Assembly: GCA_019416455.1 (NCBI GenBank)
Contig: DXXG01000028.1
Coordinates: 248,001 to 312,000, forward strand
DNA: 64,000 nt
Origin: Clostridiales bacterium
GTDB lineage: Bacteria; Bacillota; Clostridia; Oscillospirales; Acutalibacteraceae
Direction of reading: 5' to 3'
Both the position numbers and the translations under genes were made by a program. Positions 15,843 through 22,329 of the stretch are shown piece after piece (the stretch's first letter is position 1; the number at the start of each line of letters is the position of its first letter). The notes beneath the pieces were generated by a model. It did no database searches and had not been told where the DNA came from. It worked only from the letters and a program-made list of their open reading frames with translations.

Positions 15843-16367
15843 TTATTTCTGCTGGCCCCGACGGGAATATCCGCGGCGGGATTCGTTCCCACGCTTCAGG
15901 TCGGACATTTTCTCGTCGCTGGTCTGCTTAAAGCGGCTCATCATTTCCTCAAAAGTCCCGCTGTCATTGCGGCGGCTCTGCCACTCAAAGTCACCAGGGC
16001 GTGCAGGTCCCGGCTGAGGAGCGGGTCTGGGCTGGCGGGGCGCGTGTCCCCCTTCCCGACGGTTTCCTTCCCGACGGCCGCCGTCCTTGCGAGGACCATC
16101 AAACCGGCGAGACGGCTTACGCTGCTGTTCCTCGGGCAGCGCCTTCTTCATGGAAAGACTGATCTTCCCCTCTTCGCTGATGGAAAGCACTTTCACTTTC
16201 ACGGTCTGCCCTTCCGTGACGAAGTCCCGGATCTCCGTGACAAATGTGGGAGCCACCTCGGAGATGTGTACCATCCCGGTCTGACCGCCCTCAAAGCTAA
16301 CAAACGCGCCGAACTTAGTGATCCCCGTCACTTTTCCCTCGTAGATTTCTCCAACCTCAAGCTGCAT
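15843..16367 (-). CDS. yabR: S1-domain RNA-binding protein (YabR-like)
   Basis: A 174-residue protein. Residues 1-75 are one S1 domain (EVGEIYEGKVTGITKFGAFV, then GMVHISEV). The rest is Arg/Pro/Gly-rich and low-complexity, then a short charged helix (GTFEEMMSRFKQTSDEKMSD). It binds RNA; B. subtilis YabR, beside divIC, is the positional equivalent. The ribosome site GGAGGAA is 11 bases before the ATG. It follows divIC on the same strand. The basic tail is longer than in B. subtilis and may add non-specific nucleic-acid affinity (inference). Confidence 0.88.
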   Translation of the reverse strand: MQLEVGEIYEGKVTGITKFGAFVSFEGGQTGMVHISEVAPTFVTEIRDFVTEGQTVKVKVLSISEEGKISLSMKKALPEEQQRKPSRRFDGPRKDGGRREGNRREGGHAPRQPRPAPQPGPARPGDFEWQSRRNDSGTFEEMMSRFKQTSDEKMSDLKRGNESRRGYSRRGQQK

Positions 16368-16422
16368 AATAAAGCAAATTCCTCCTCGGCTGTGCCGGAT
16401 GTAAAATAGTGGGGCTAAGAAC

Positions 16423-16710
16423 TCAGCTGCCGCCTCCCACGTCTACGAACACCCGTTCACCGGGCTTGGCGTAATCCAGGTCGCTGCGGGCTCTGCGTTC
16501 GGCGTACTCCGCCAAATCGCCGCTGTTGTCAAGGGAGTTCTGAATCTCCTCATTGCGGACATTCTGGGTCTCGAGCTGCTCCTGCAAAGCCTGGAGTTCC
16601 TCTCGTTTCTCGCTGATCTGCAGCTGCTGCCCAACGAGAGATACCAAAGCAAACACGGCAAAGCACAGCACAGCGAACTTCAAAAGGAAACTGCCTTTGT
16701 ATTTATCCAT
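16423..16710 (-). CDS. divIC: Septum formation initiator DivIC/FtsB family
   Basis: A 95-residue bitopic protein with a short cytoplasmic start (MDKYKG), a membrane helix at about residues 7-28 and a coiled coil at about 30-65 (SEKREELQALQEQLETQNVR). The conserved end YAKPGERVFV is typical. DivIC works with FtsL and DivIB at the division septum. I chose the ATG with GGGAG six bases upstream; a TTG five codons earlier has GGGAGG and is also possible. A promoter at 16793-16822 allows expression separately from the sporulation genes upstream. Position between yabQ and yabR matches B. subtilis. Confidence 0.93.
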   Translation of the reverse strand: MDKYKGSFLLKFAVLCFAVFALVSLVGQQLQISEKREELQALQEQLETQNVRNEEIQNSLDNSGDLAEYAERRARSDLDYAKPGERVFVDVGGGS

Positions 16711-16792
16711 CTTCAGCTCCCGCAAGAAGCACGCCTCCCATCTGTTTCAGTCCTTCGGAGATCTCAAGTGAAAGACTCCCATAGTGTTTACT

Positions 16793-16822
16793 ATTATAAC
16801 CTGGTATACATAAATTTATCAA
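16793..16822 (-). promoter_or_regulatory. Sigma-A type promoter for divIC
   Basis: Minus strand TTGATA, 18-base spacer, TATAAT, overlapping the last codon of yabQ. It gives vegetative transcription of divIC and yabR. Confidence 0.6.
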
Positions 16823-17253
16823 GTCTTTTTTCGCCGTTTTTTCGGCTTTTTTCCAGTTTTTTTCCCCTTACTCCCTTCGGGTCTTTTCGGTTTGGGAAAA
16901 AGCCCCCGCAGAAAGACCATCCATCTTCTCAGAACACCCGAAACTCTCCAAAAAGATTTTCTCAGCTTTTTCGCGCCTTTGTCGATCCATGGTCCCAAGG
17001 ACGCCGCGACAGCCCATCCGCCCAAAGCCTGAAGCGCCGCCTGGTACAGCCGCAGCCGTCCGCTGTCCACTGCCAAAGCGCACAGGAACACAAACCCGCC
17101 GCACAGACAGCCGAACAGCAGATCCAGTACACCAGTACCCAATTTTTTCAGCCCCAAAAGCGCGGACAGCCCTCGGAAAAGCAAAAAGAGGCAGCCCATG
17201 GCCGCCCCCGTTGCCAGGCAGAAGAAGATCAGAGACAGGGCCTGCCCCTTCAT
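16819..17253 (-). CDS. yabQ: Spore cortex protein YabQ
   Basis: A 144-residue polytopic protein with three or four hydrophobic stretches (about residues 5-25, 38-62 and 70-90) and a strongly basic C-terminal tail ending KKRRKKT. YabQ localises to the forespore membrane and is needed for the cortex in B. subtilis. The assignment rests on size, membrane pattern and gene order rather than strong motifs. Its start overlaps the yabP stop by four bases (ATGA), which shows coupled translation. Sporulation-specific expression is suggested by the sigma-E-like promoter in front of yabP. Confidence 0.88.
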   Translation of the reverse strand: MKGQALSLIFFCLATGAAMGCLFLLFRGLSALLGLKKLGTGVLDLLFGCLCGGFVFLCALAVDSGRLRLYQAALQALGGWAVAASLGPWIDKGAKKLRKSFWRVSGVLRRWMVFLRGLFPKPKRPEGSKGKKTGKKPKKRRKKT

Positions 17254-17525
17254 TTGAACAGCCTGCCGAAAAAGGAGAGTGCCGGCCCACTTTCCGTATA
17301 AGAGAGCGCGATCACCTTGCCCCGAGCCAAAAGGTCTCCGGAGTCAGAATCCAAACTCTCTATGTGCAGGTTCTCCCCTTTGATGTTCAGCTGCCCCAGG
17401 TCCGTCTGGGCGGTGATCAGCTCCTCGCTGAAAAAGTCCACCCGGATGATGCCCGTGGCACGCAGCGTTCCTCGGTCCTCCAGCTGCAAACTGTGACGCC
17501 GCAGCGGTCTTTGCGCTTCTGCCAT
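17250..17525 (-). CDS. yabP: Sporulation protein YabP
   Basis: A 91-residue protein of the YabP/YqfC family. It has HSLQLEDRGTLRATGIIRVDFFSEELITAQT, then GQLNIKGENLHIESLDSDSGDLLARGKVIALSY, the family signature across the whole length. It is required for spore cortex and coat formation in B. subtilis and belongs to the mother cell. I chose the ATG at 17525 because AGGGG lies nine bases before it; a GTG two codons earlier leaves too little room. It overlaps yabQ and is separated from yabO by 54 bases that hold a candidate sigma-E promoter. Confidence 0.94.
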   Translation of the reverse strand: MAEAQRPLRRHSLQLEDRGTLRATGIIRVDFFSEELITAQTDLGQLNIKGENLHIESLDSDSGDLLARGKVIALSYTESGPALSFFGRLFK

Positions 17526-17556
17526 ACACACATACCCCTTTTGTTTCTTCTGGGAA

Positions 17557-17585
17557 TGTGTATGCTTTGAAAAATCTTTTTATTC
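17557..17585 (-). promoter_or_regulatory. Sigma-E-like sporulation promoter before yabPQ
   Basis: Minus strand GAATAA, 15-base spacer, CATACACA, close to the mother-cell sigma-E -10 consensus CATACANT. It overlaps the yabO stop codon. B. subtilis yabP is sigma-E-dependent (established), which supports the call, but similarity alone is weak proof. Confidence 0.45.
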
Positions 17586-17825
17586 CTCGATCATCCGGTA
17601 CAGGTCAGAAGCCTGTTCTTTCTTGGCGTACTCCACCACGGAAAGCACTTCCGCCTTCAAGACACGCTCGCCCAGCTGTACTTCCAGGATGTCCCCCACC
17701 TTTACATCGTAAGAGGCCCGGGCCTGTTTTCCATTGACCAGCACCCGTCCCGCGTCGCAGGCCTCGTTGGCCACAGTACGACGCTTGATCAAACGGGAGA
17801 TCTTCAAATATTTGTCAAGTCTCAT
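17580..17825 (-). CDS. yabO: S4-domain RNA-binding protein (YabO/Hsp15-like)
   Basis: An 81-residue protein made of one S4 RNA-binding domain: MRLDKYLKISRLIKRRTVANEACDAGRVLVNGKQARASYDVKVGDIL. The Hsp15 (HslR) group binds free 50S subunits with stalled chains, now called RqcP in Firmicutes, where it works with RqcH in ribosome-associated quality control. B. subtilis YabO is RqcP. The start has GGAGG with spacing 6; upstream frame extension would require TTG. It sits just before yabP, as in B. subtilis, and just after a terminator that ends hup, so it may depend on a promoter I cannot see or on read-through. Confidence 0.92.
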   Translation of the reverse strand: MRLDKYLKISRLIKRRTVANEACDAGRVLVNGKQARASYDVKVGDILEVQLGERVLKAEVLSVVEYAKKEQASDLYRMIEE

Positions 17826-17851
17826 AGCATCCTCCACAAATTCCGGCAAAC

Positions 17852-17880
17852 AAAAAACGGACCCGGAACGCTCCGAGCCC
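17852..17880 (-). terminator. Intrinsic terminator after hup
   Basis: Minus strand CGGGCTCGGA pairs with TCCGGGTCCG, using two G-U pairs, followed by six T residues. Confidence 0.75.
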
Positions 17881-17897
17881 GCCTGAATGCCACATAC

Positions 17898-18176
17898 TTA
17901 CTTGTCGTTGACGGTATCCTTCAGCGCCTTGCCGGCCTTGAAAGCGGGCGCCTTGGAAGCAGGGATCTGGATCTCCTGATTGGTGCGGGGATCACGCCCG
18001 GTACGAGCGCCGCGCTCACGCACTTCAAAAGTGCCGAAACCAACCAACTGAACCTTGTCGCCCTTCTTCAAAGACTCGGTAATAGCATCGATCACAGCGG
18101 TGACAGCGGCGTCAGCATCTTTCTTGGTAATTTCAGCCTTAGCGGCAACTTCCGCGATCAGTTCAGACTTATTCAT
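17898..18176 (-). CDS. hup: HU family DNA-binding protein
   Basis: A 92-residue histone-like protein: MNKSELIAEVAAKAEITKKDADAAV at the N terminus, the signature GFGTFEVRERGARTGRDPRTN across the beta arm, and the usual FKAGKALKDTVN end. It dimerises and bends DNA, compacting the nucleoid. The ribosome site GGAGG has spacing 10. The terminator after it and the good promoter before it suggest strong monocistronic expression. Location before yabO is common in clostridia. Confidence 0.97.
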   Translation of the reverse strand: MNKSELIAEVAAKAEITKKDADAAVTAVIDAITESLKKGDKVQLVGFGTFEVRERGARTGRDPRTNQEIQIPASKAPAFKAGKALKDTVNDK

Positions 18177-18293
18177 TATAGGACTACCTCCAAAAAAATT
18201 TCTGCGGCACAGGGGTTCTTTCCTTCCAAAAAAGGATCAATCGCCAGAGTCCTAGGCTCTTACGGTTTCCCCGCCGGGTGTCATAGCATTGCA

Positions 18294-18322
18294 ATGATAT
18301 CATATCCATCCCTGTTTTTCAA
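18294..18322 (-). promoter_or_regulatory. Sigma-A type promoter of hup
   Basis: Minus strand TTGAAA, 17-base spacer, TATCAT, overlapping the end of the upstream flippase gene. The leader is about 110 bases. Confidence 0.6.
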
Positions 18323-20081
18323 GCATTTTTGCAATTTTTTGTCCGTTTGGCAAGGATTGGAGATCACGTTTTCGGATGCCCCGAAGCATCAAAAGTCCGC
18401 CAAAATAGAGGGCTGCACCCAAAATTGTCCCAGCCAGCAAACTGAGCCCTTCTCCCAACTGTCCACCAGGGAGCAACGGCCGCAGGAAATCGTACACGAA
18501 CCGCGCTCCCCCACCGCAGACGAGAGCACATGCTAAAGGCCTGAAAAAGATGGTCACCGTAGACAGGGATACTCCCGCAGCCTTGCGCAGGCATCGGAAC
18601 TGACACACCACTAAAAACAGATAGCATAATAAGGTTCCCACACTGGCTCCCAAAATATTCACTTCCGGGATCCCGCACAAAAGCCAATTCGCCCCCAGCT
18701 TGATAGCCATGGCGGCCAGAAGCAGCTTCACCGGCAGATCTGCCCTCCCCACCGCCTGAAGCATGCTGGAAAGAGGACCGCTCATGGCGGCAGCCAGAGA
18801 GGCGATCCCCAACAATGCTAGGGATTCCGCAATGACGGAGGTGGATTGGCCATCGCCGTAGAGCAGCCGGGTGATGGGCTCCGCCAAAGCTGTAACACCG
18901 ATCCCTGCCGGAAAACAAAACAGGGCCGTCACCCGTACTACGGTCTCCATGCGGCCTCGAAGCTCTTTTTTGTTCCCCCGAGCCCATGCGGCGGTCACAG
19001 CGGGAAGGGCACTGGTCCCCAAAGCCTGAGTGATGCCCGGCACCAGCAGGTAAATGGTCATGGCCAGAGTGTAGCAGCCGTACAGGTAGGTGGGGATAGC
19101 CTGAAGGTTTTCCAGGTACGCGTCGGGAAGCTGTCCCTGATAAACAGCCAGAAGGCGTTCCGGGGATTGACGCAGCACGTCGCCAATGCGGCTTTGCAGG
19201 AACGTGGCGTCAATGAGCCCCGCTACATTAGCGGCAAGAGACCCCAGCGCAATGGGGAGAGTGATAGTCCACAGACGTTTCCTGGTCTCCTTGGGGCTTC
19301 TTGCCGCCGGAGACTGAAGATACAGCCGGGGAACGGTACCATCCCCGTGAAAATGAAACCTGAGTGCCAGATACAGCAGTGCCAGCAGGGATCCGGCCGT
19401 CACTCCCAACACAGCCCCTGCCGCCCCCATGGACAACGTGAGAAACATGGCCTGGTCGCTGTCCGCGGGGGTGAAGCCAAGCACGGTGCCGCGGGAAGCG
19501 TACTCTCTCTGTGTTAGAGAGACTGCCACCCCTGCCGCTGCCAATCCCAGCCCCAGCTTCACCACGGCCTCCAAAACCTGAGAGAACGCCGTGGGCACCA
19601 TGTTCCCCAGACCCTCGTAATACCCCCGATAGACGGACGTAGCACAGGCTAAAAGGACAGCCGGCGCCAAAGCCAGCATGGGAGCCAGTGCGTAGGCAGC
19701 CCCTGTTACCCAACGGCAATACAATGGCGCCAGCAGGACCATCACGGTCATGCCGCAGGCGCCCAGCGATAGAAACATGGGCATCGCAACCCGCTTGACC
19801 TGGCGAACGTCATTCCAACGGCCCAGGGAACTGTTTTCCGACACCAGTCGGGACACGGCAATGGGGAATCCCACGGTGGCTAGGCTGAACACCGGCCCAA
19901 AGAAATGATACGCCACGCTGAACAGCCCCATGCCGTATTCTCCCACCACATAGGTCAAGGGAACTTTGAACAGCGCTCCCAGCACTTTCACCACAGCCAT
20001 TCCCGCCGTGAGCACCAGCGCTCCCCGCAAGAAGCTTTGACGCTTTCTCCCCTGCCCCTGTGTTTTCCGTCCCTGTCCCAT
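18300..20081 (-). CDS. Polysaccharide/lipid flippase of the MOP superfamily (YabM/SpoVB/MurJ-like)
   Basis: A 593-residue membrane protein with about fourteen hydrophobic segments. It starts with a basic stretch (MGQGRKTQGQGRKRQSF), then FLRGALVLTAGMAVVKVLGALFKVPLTYVVGEYGMG, the typical opening of SpoVB and MurJ-like flippases; a second motif is VYRGYYEGLGNMVPTA. These export lipid-linked sugars such as lipid II. By position it is equivalent to B. subtilis yabM, which precedes mazG and yabO, so a role in sporulation peptidoglycan is possible. The start has GGAGGAG seven bases upstream. Earlier in-frame ATGs lack ribosome sites. Which of SpoVB, MurJ or YabM it functionally equals is open. Confidence 0.88.
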   Translation of the reverse strand: MGQGRKTQGQGRKRQSFLRGALVLTAGMAVVKVLGALFKVPLTYVVGEYGMGLFSVAYHFFGPVFSLATVGFPIAVSRLVSENSSLGRWNDVRQVKRVAMPMFLSLGACGMTVMVLLAPLYCRWVTGAAYALAPMLALAPAVLLACATSVYRGYYEGLGNMVPTAFSQVLEAVVKLGLGLAAAGVAVSLTQREYASRGTVLGFTPADSDQAMFLTLSMGAAGAVLGVTAGSLLALLYLALRFHFHGDGTVPRLYLQSPAARSPKETRKRLWTITLPIALGSLAANVAGLIDATFLQSRIGDVLRQSPERLLAVYQGQLPDAYLENLQAIPTYLYGCYTLAMTIYLLVPGITQALGTSALPAVTAAWARGNKKELRGRMETVVRVTALFCFPAGIGVTALAEPITRLLYGDGQSTSVIAESLALLGIASLAAAMSGPLSSMLQAVGRADLPVKLLLAAMAIKLGANWLLCGIPEVNILGASVGTLLCYLFLVVCQFRCLRKAAGVSLSTVTIFFRPLACALVCGGGARFVYDFLRPLLPGGQLGEGLSLLAGTILGAALYFGGLLMLRGIRKRDLQSLPNGQKIAKMLEKQGWI

Positions 20082-20189
20082 AGCGCGCTCCTCCCCCGGT
20101 ATCTGCCCGAAAAGGTTTTTCTCCTCCATGTGTATGTGAGACAGGCAAAGGATATTTTCTCCCGATGGCAAAAGCCCTATTTTAAAGAT

Positions 20190-20238
20190 ATATAAACTTT
20201 TATTTTGCTATTGACTTTAATAAAATAAAAGTTTATAT
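20190..20238. repeat. Perfect 17-bp inverted repeat spanning the divergent promoter region
   Basis: ATATAAACTTTTATTTT (20190-20206) and AAAATAAAAGTTTATAT (20222-20238) are exact reverse complements around 15 bases. The loop contains the -35 of the DUF2089 promoter and the right arm contains most of its -10. The left arm presents the mirror image -10-like TATAT sequence towards the flippase gene. Confidence 0.85.
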
Positions 20239-20239
20239 T
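20211..20239 (+). promoter_or_regulatory. Promoter of the DUF2089 gene
   Basis: TTGACT, 17-base spacer, TATATT, embedded in the 17-bp inverted repeat. Confidence 0.65.
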
Positions 20240-20279
20240 TAATATAGTGAAAATAACTTGTGAGAAGGGAGGCATTTCT

Positions 20280-20579
20280 TTGGGAATCCAGATGATTCCG
20301 GACTGGATGGTGGAACTGGAAGAGGAAGACGTAGCGTTTCTGAAAAACTTCCTGCTGTGCTCCGGTTCCCTGAAGGAGATCGCTGGGCTGTATGGTGTCA
20401 CGTACCCCACCGTGCGGCTGCGGCTGGACAAGATCATCCAAAAGGTACGCTTGGGGGAAGAATACGCCGGGGATCCCTATGTGGCTCTTATCAAACGTCT
20501 CGCCCTCAACGAAAAGCTGGATTTTGACACGGCCAAACTTCTCATCACTGAATACAAGAAACAGAAAGGAGCGCGTTGA
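20280..20579 (+). CDS. DUF2089 family protein
   Basis: A 99-residue protein with the core MIPDWMVELEEEDVAFLKNF, LLCSGSLKEIAGLYGVTYPTVR and LRLDKIIQKV, which is characteristic of DUF2089. The middle part is an evident helix-turn-helix with a SLKEIA..YGVTYPTVR pattern. Hence a DNA-binding regulator is likely, but no function is established to my knowledge. I use TTG at 20280 because GGGAGG lies seven bases before it; the next ATG is four codons on. It is followed after one base by a small membrane protein gene, and its promoter is an almost perfect palindrome, so autoregulation is plausible. Confidence 0.82.
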   Translation: MGIQMIPDWMVELEEEDVAFLKNFLLCSGSLKEIAGLYGVTYPTVRLRLDKIIQKVRLGEEYAGDPYVALIKRLALNEKLDFDTAKLLITEYKKQKGAR

Positions 20580-20580
20580 G

Positions 20581-20784
20581 ATGAACATTATGCCGGTTTT
20601 ATTTTGGGGGATCATTTTCCTGCTGGCGGTCCTCCTAGCGCTGGTGCTTGGTATTGTTCTTTTTCTGATGGTCCGCAAAAAGGAGCGCCAACGGCGTGCG
20701 GAATTCCAGCAATCCCAGTTTCAGGCGGCCCAGCGCCGTTCCCAGGAAGAGGAACTGAAAAAAATGAAGCTGGACGATCTTTAA
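20581..20784 (+). CDS. Small single-pass membrane protein, 67 residues
   Basis: Starts MNIMPVLFWGIIFLLAVLLAL; the hydrophobic helix covers about residues 6-30. The rest is a charged cytoplasmic tail (KKERQRRAEFQQSQFQ then EEELKKMKLDDL) able to form a helix. AAAGGAG lies eleven bases before the ATG inside the end of the DUF2089 gene, and only one base separates the two genes, so they are coupled. It is not recognised as a named family. It may be the membrane partner of the DUF2089 regulator; that is inference from context. Confidence 0.75.
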   Translation: MNIMPVLFWGIIFLLAVLLALVLGIVLFLMVRKKERQRRAEFQQSQFQAAQRRSQEEELKKMKLDDL

Positions 20785-20792
20785 GAAGACGC

Positions 20793-20825
20793 AAAAAGGC
20801 GGCCCCAAAAGGGCCGCCTTTTTTT
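20793..20825. terminator. Bidirectional intrinsic terminator
   Basis: AAGGCGGCCC and GGGCCGCCTT form a 10-bp stem flanked by A and T runs, between the plus-strand small gene and the minus-strand zinc-ribbon gene. Confidence 0.9.
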
Positions 20826-20834
20826 GAGAAACCA

Positions 20835-21200
20835 TTATTCCTCGGTGAGTTTAGTACCGCAGTTACTGCAATACTGTGCAGTAGTGGGGCTCTGCTTGCC
20901 GCAGACAGGGCATACGACCTTGTTCTGCTTATCCACCAATTCTTTGGTGAGCGCGTCCCGCTGGTTCATCAGCTCGTCGATCTCGGCCATTTTGCCCACA
21001 GCCTCGGCATCCTCTGCCAGTTTCTCACGGCTGTTTTCGTACACATAGTCGCCCAAAGCCTCAAAACGCTTACTGATCTCCGCGTTGAGCTCCGCCACGT
21101 TGATGCGCAGCTTGGACACATCCACGATCTGACCTGCCTTCTTACCAACTGCTTCTGCCGCAGTCTTAGCGTTTATGACCACATCATCTAAAATTCCCAT
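20835..21200 (-). CDS. Zinc-ribbon protein with coiled-coil N-terminal half
   Basis: A 121-residue protein starting MGILDDVVINAKTAAEAVGKKAGQIVDVSKL. This N-terminal pattern is frequent in small clostridial proteins of unknown function. A helical middle (about residues 30-85) is followed by a zinc ribbon with two CxxC pairs, CPVCGK and CSNCGT, at the C terminus. The metal site is clear and the role unknown. The start has GGAGG with spacing 10. It has its own strong promoter and shares a terminator with the opposite gene. It contains no membrane segment. Confidence 0.8.
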   Translation of the reverse strand: MGILDDVVINAKTAAEAVGKKAGQIVDVSKLRINVAELNAEISKRFEALGDYVYENSREKLAEDAEAVGKMAEIDELMNQRDALTKELVDKQNKVVCPVCGKQSPTTAQYCSNCGTKLTEE

Positions 21201-21261
21201 GATCGCATAGCCTCCTTTTCTCAAATCCAGATATGGGGAAATCGCTTTTCCCTATGGTTTC

Positions 21262-21289
21262 ATTATACCCTAGTTTTTCCAAAAGTCAA
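21262..21289 (-). promoter_or_regulatory. Promoter of the zinc-ribbon gene
   Basis: Minus strand TTGACT, 16-base spacer, TATAAT. Confidence 0.65.
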
Positions 21290-21372
21290 AGCATTTTGCC
21301 TTTCATTTCCATTACATTTCCCTTAAGATTTGGGATTTTTTACGGGTTTTCTCACCAGGATGTCCCCTGATT

Positions 21373-22329
21373 TTACAAGCCCTCAGGCCCAAGGAACTCC
21401 CGAAGCATGGAATTCTCCGGCACATACGAAGCACTGATAGGCTCAAACCGCATGAGACGGGATTCCAGATCCCGGGCTTTCTTATAGTAGGGACTATCCT
21501 CCTGGATGGCACGCAGCAACGGGATCGCCACTGTACGCATCACACAGGGCTCGTAAATGTGGATAGAGTTCACTGTGTAGTCCGCGGAAAGACGGTAAGG
21601 CCGGATATACCGGTCCTCCCCCTCCACCACCTGCGGCCACATGGCGATAGTGTTTTCCGGAGTGGTGTCTCGGAACTGGATATCCCGAACAATGCGCCGT
21701 ACCAGACGCAGATCCATGGGAGAGATCACTTCCCCGTTTGCTGACTTGATCTGCTGCTTCACGCTGACATAGAGCTTGACACAGGACCCGGCAGGCAATT
21801 CCCGAGTAAAAAGAGGATTCAAGCCGTGGATTCCCTCCACGATGACCATCTCCTCCGGACCGATCCGGTAGTGACGGGGTTCCCCGTCGGGGCGTCCCAA
21901 AGCAAAATCGTACCGGGGAACGGAAAACTCCCCTGTCTCGATGATATTCAGCAGACAGCTCTTGATGGCATCCACATCCAGGGCCTGAACCGACTCGTAG
22001 TCAAATTTCCCGTTGGGAAGCTGGGGCGCCAGACCCACTCCCCGGTAGAAATCATCCAGGGAGACAATAGTGCTCTTGGCGCCGTATTCCGTCAAGTAAT
22101 CCCGAAGCAGATGAGCAGTGGTGGTCTTGCCGCTGCTGCTGGGACCGGAAAGCATGATGACACGCACGTTCCGATGATGCCTGGTGATGTTTCGGGCAAT
22201 GTTTTCCAGGTGATCCCGGTAAGAGTCCTCCACTTCCTCGATCATGCTCGCAGGGTCCTTGACCGCCGCGTCGTTGATCTGCTCCAAGTGGTTGATATAT
22301 TTAATGTAGCCGCTGGCGAAATTGCTCAT
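21373..22329 (-). CDS. Uridine kinase-like P-loop nucleoside kinase
   Basis: A 318-residue kinase. Walker A is GPSSSGKTTT near residue 64, followed by SLDDFYRG (substrate acid), then FALGRPDGEPRHYRIGPEEMVIVEGIHGLNP, the uridine/cytidine kinase or phosphoribulokinase fold. About 50 helical residues precede the P-loop. It probably phosphorylates uridine or cytidine in salvage. The start is uncertain: ATG at 22329 has no close ribosome site and lies inside the hemZ gene (29-base overlap), while a GTG five codons earlier follows AAAGGA closely. It is last of the recJ-relA-hemZ unit. Similar kinases in clostridia carry a longer N terminus with a TGS domain; that is absent here. Confidence 0.85.
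   Translation of the reverse strand: MSNFASGYIKYINHLEQINDAAVKDPASMIEEVEDSYRDHLENIARNITRHHRNVRVIMLSGPSSSGKTTTAHLLRDYLTEYGAKSTIVSLDDFYRGVGLAPQLPNGKFDYESVQALDVDAIKSCLLNIIETGEFSVPRYDFALGRPDGEPRHYRIGPEEMVIVEGIHGLNPLFTRELPAGSCVKLYVSVKQQIKSANGEVISPMDLRLVRRIVRDIQFRDTTPENTIAMWPQVVEGEDRYIRPYRLSADYTVNSIHIYEPCVMRTVAIPLLRAIQEDSPYYKKARDLESRLMRFEPISASYVPENSMLREFLGPEGL

Noticed and set aside
18300..20081. MATE-type drug exporter
   Set aside because: N-terminal motif and position beside hup/yabO fit a YabM/SpoVB/MurJ-type flippase better than MATE.
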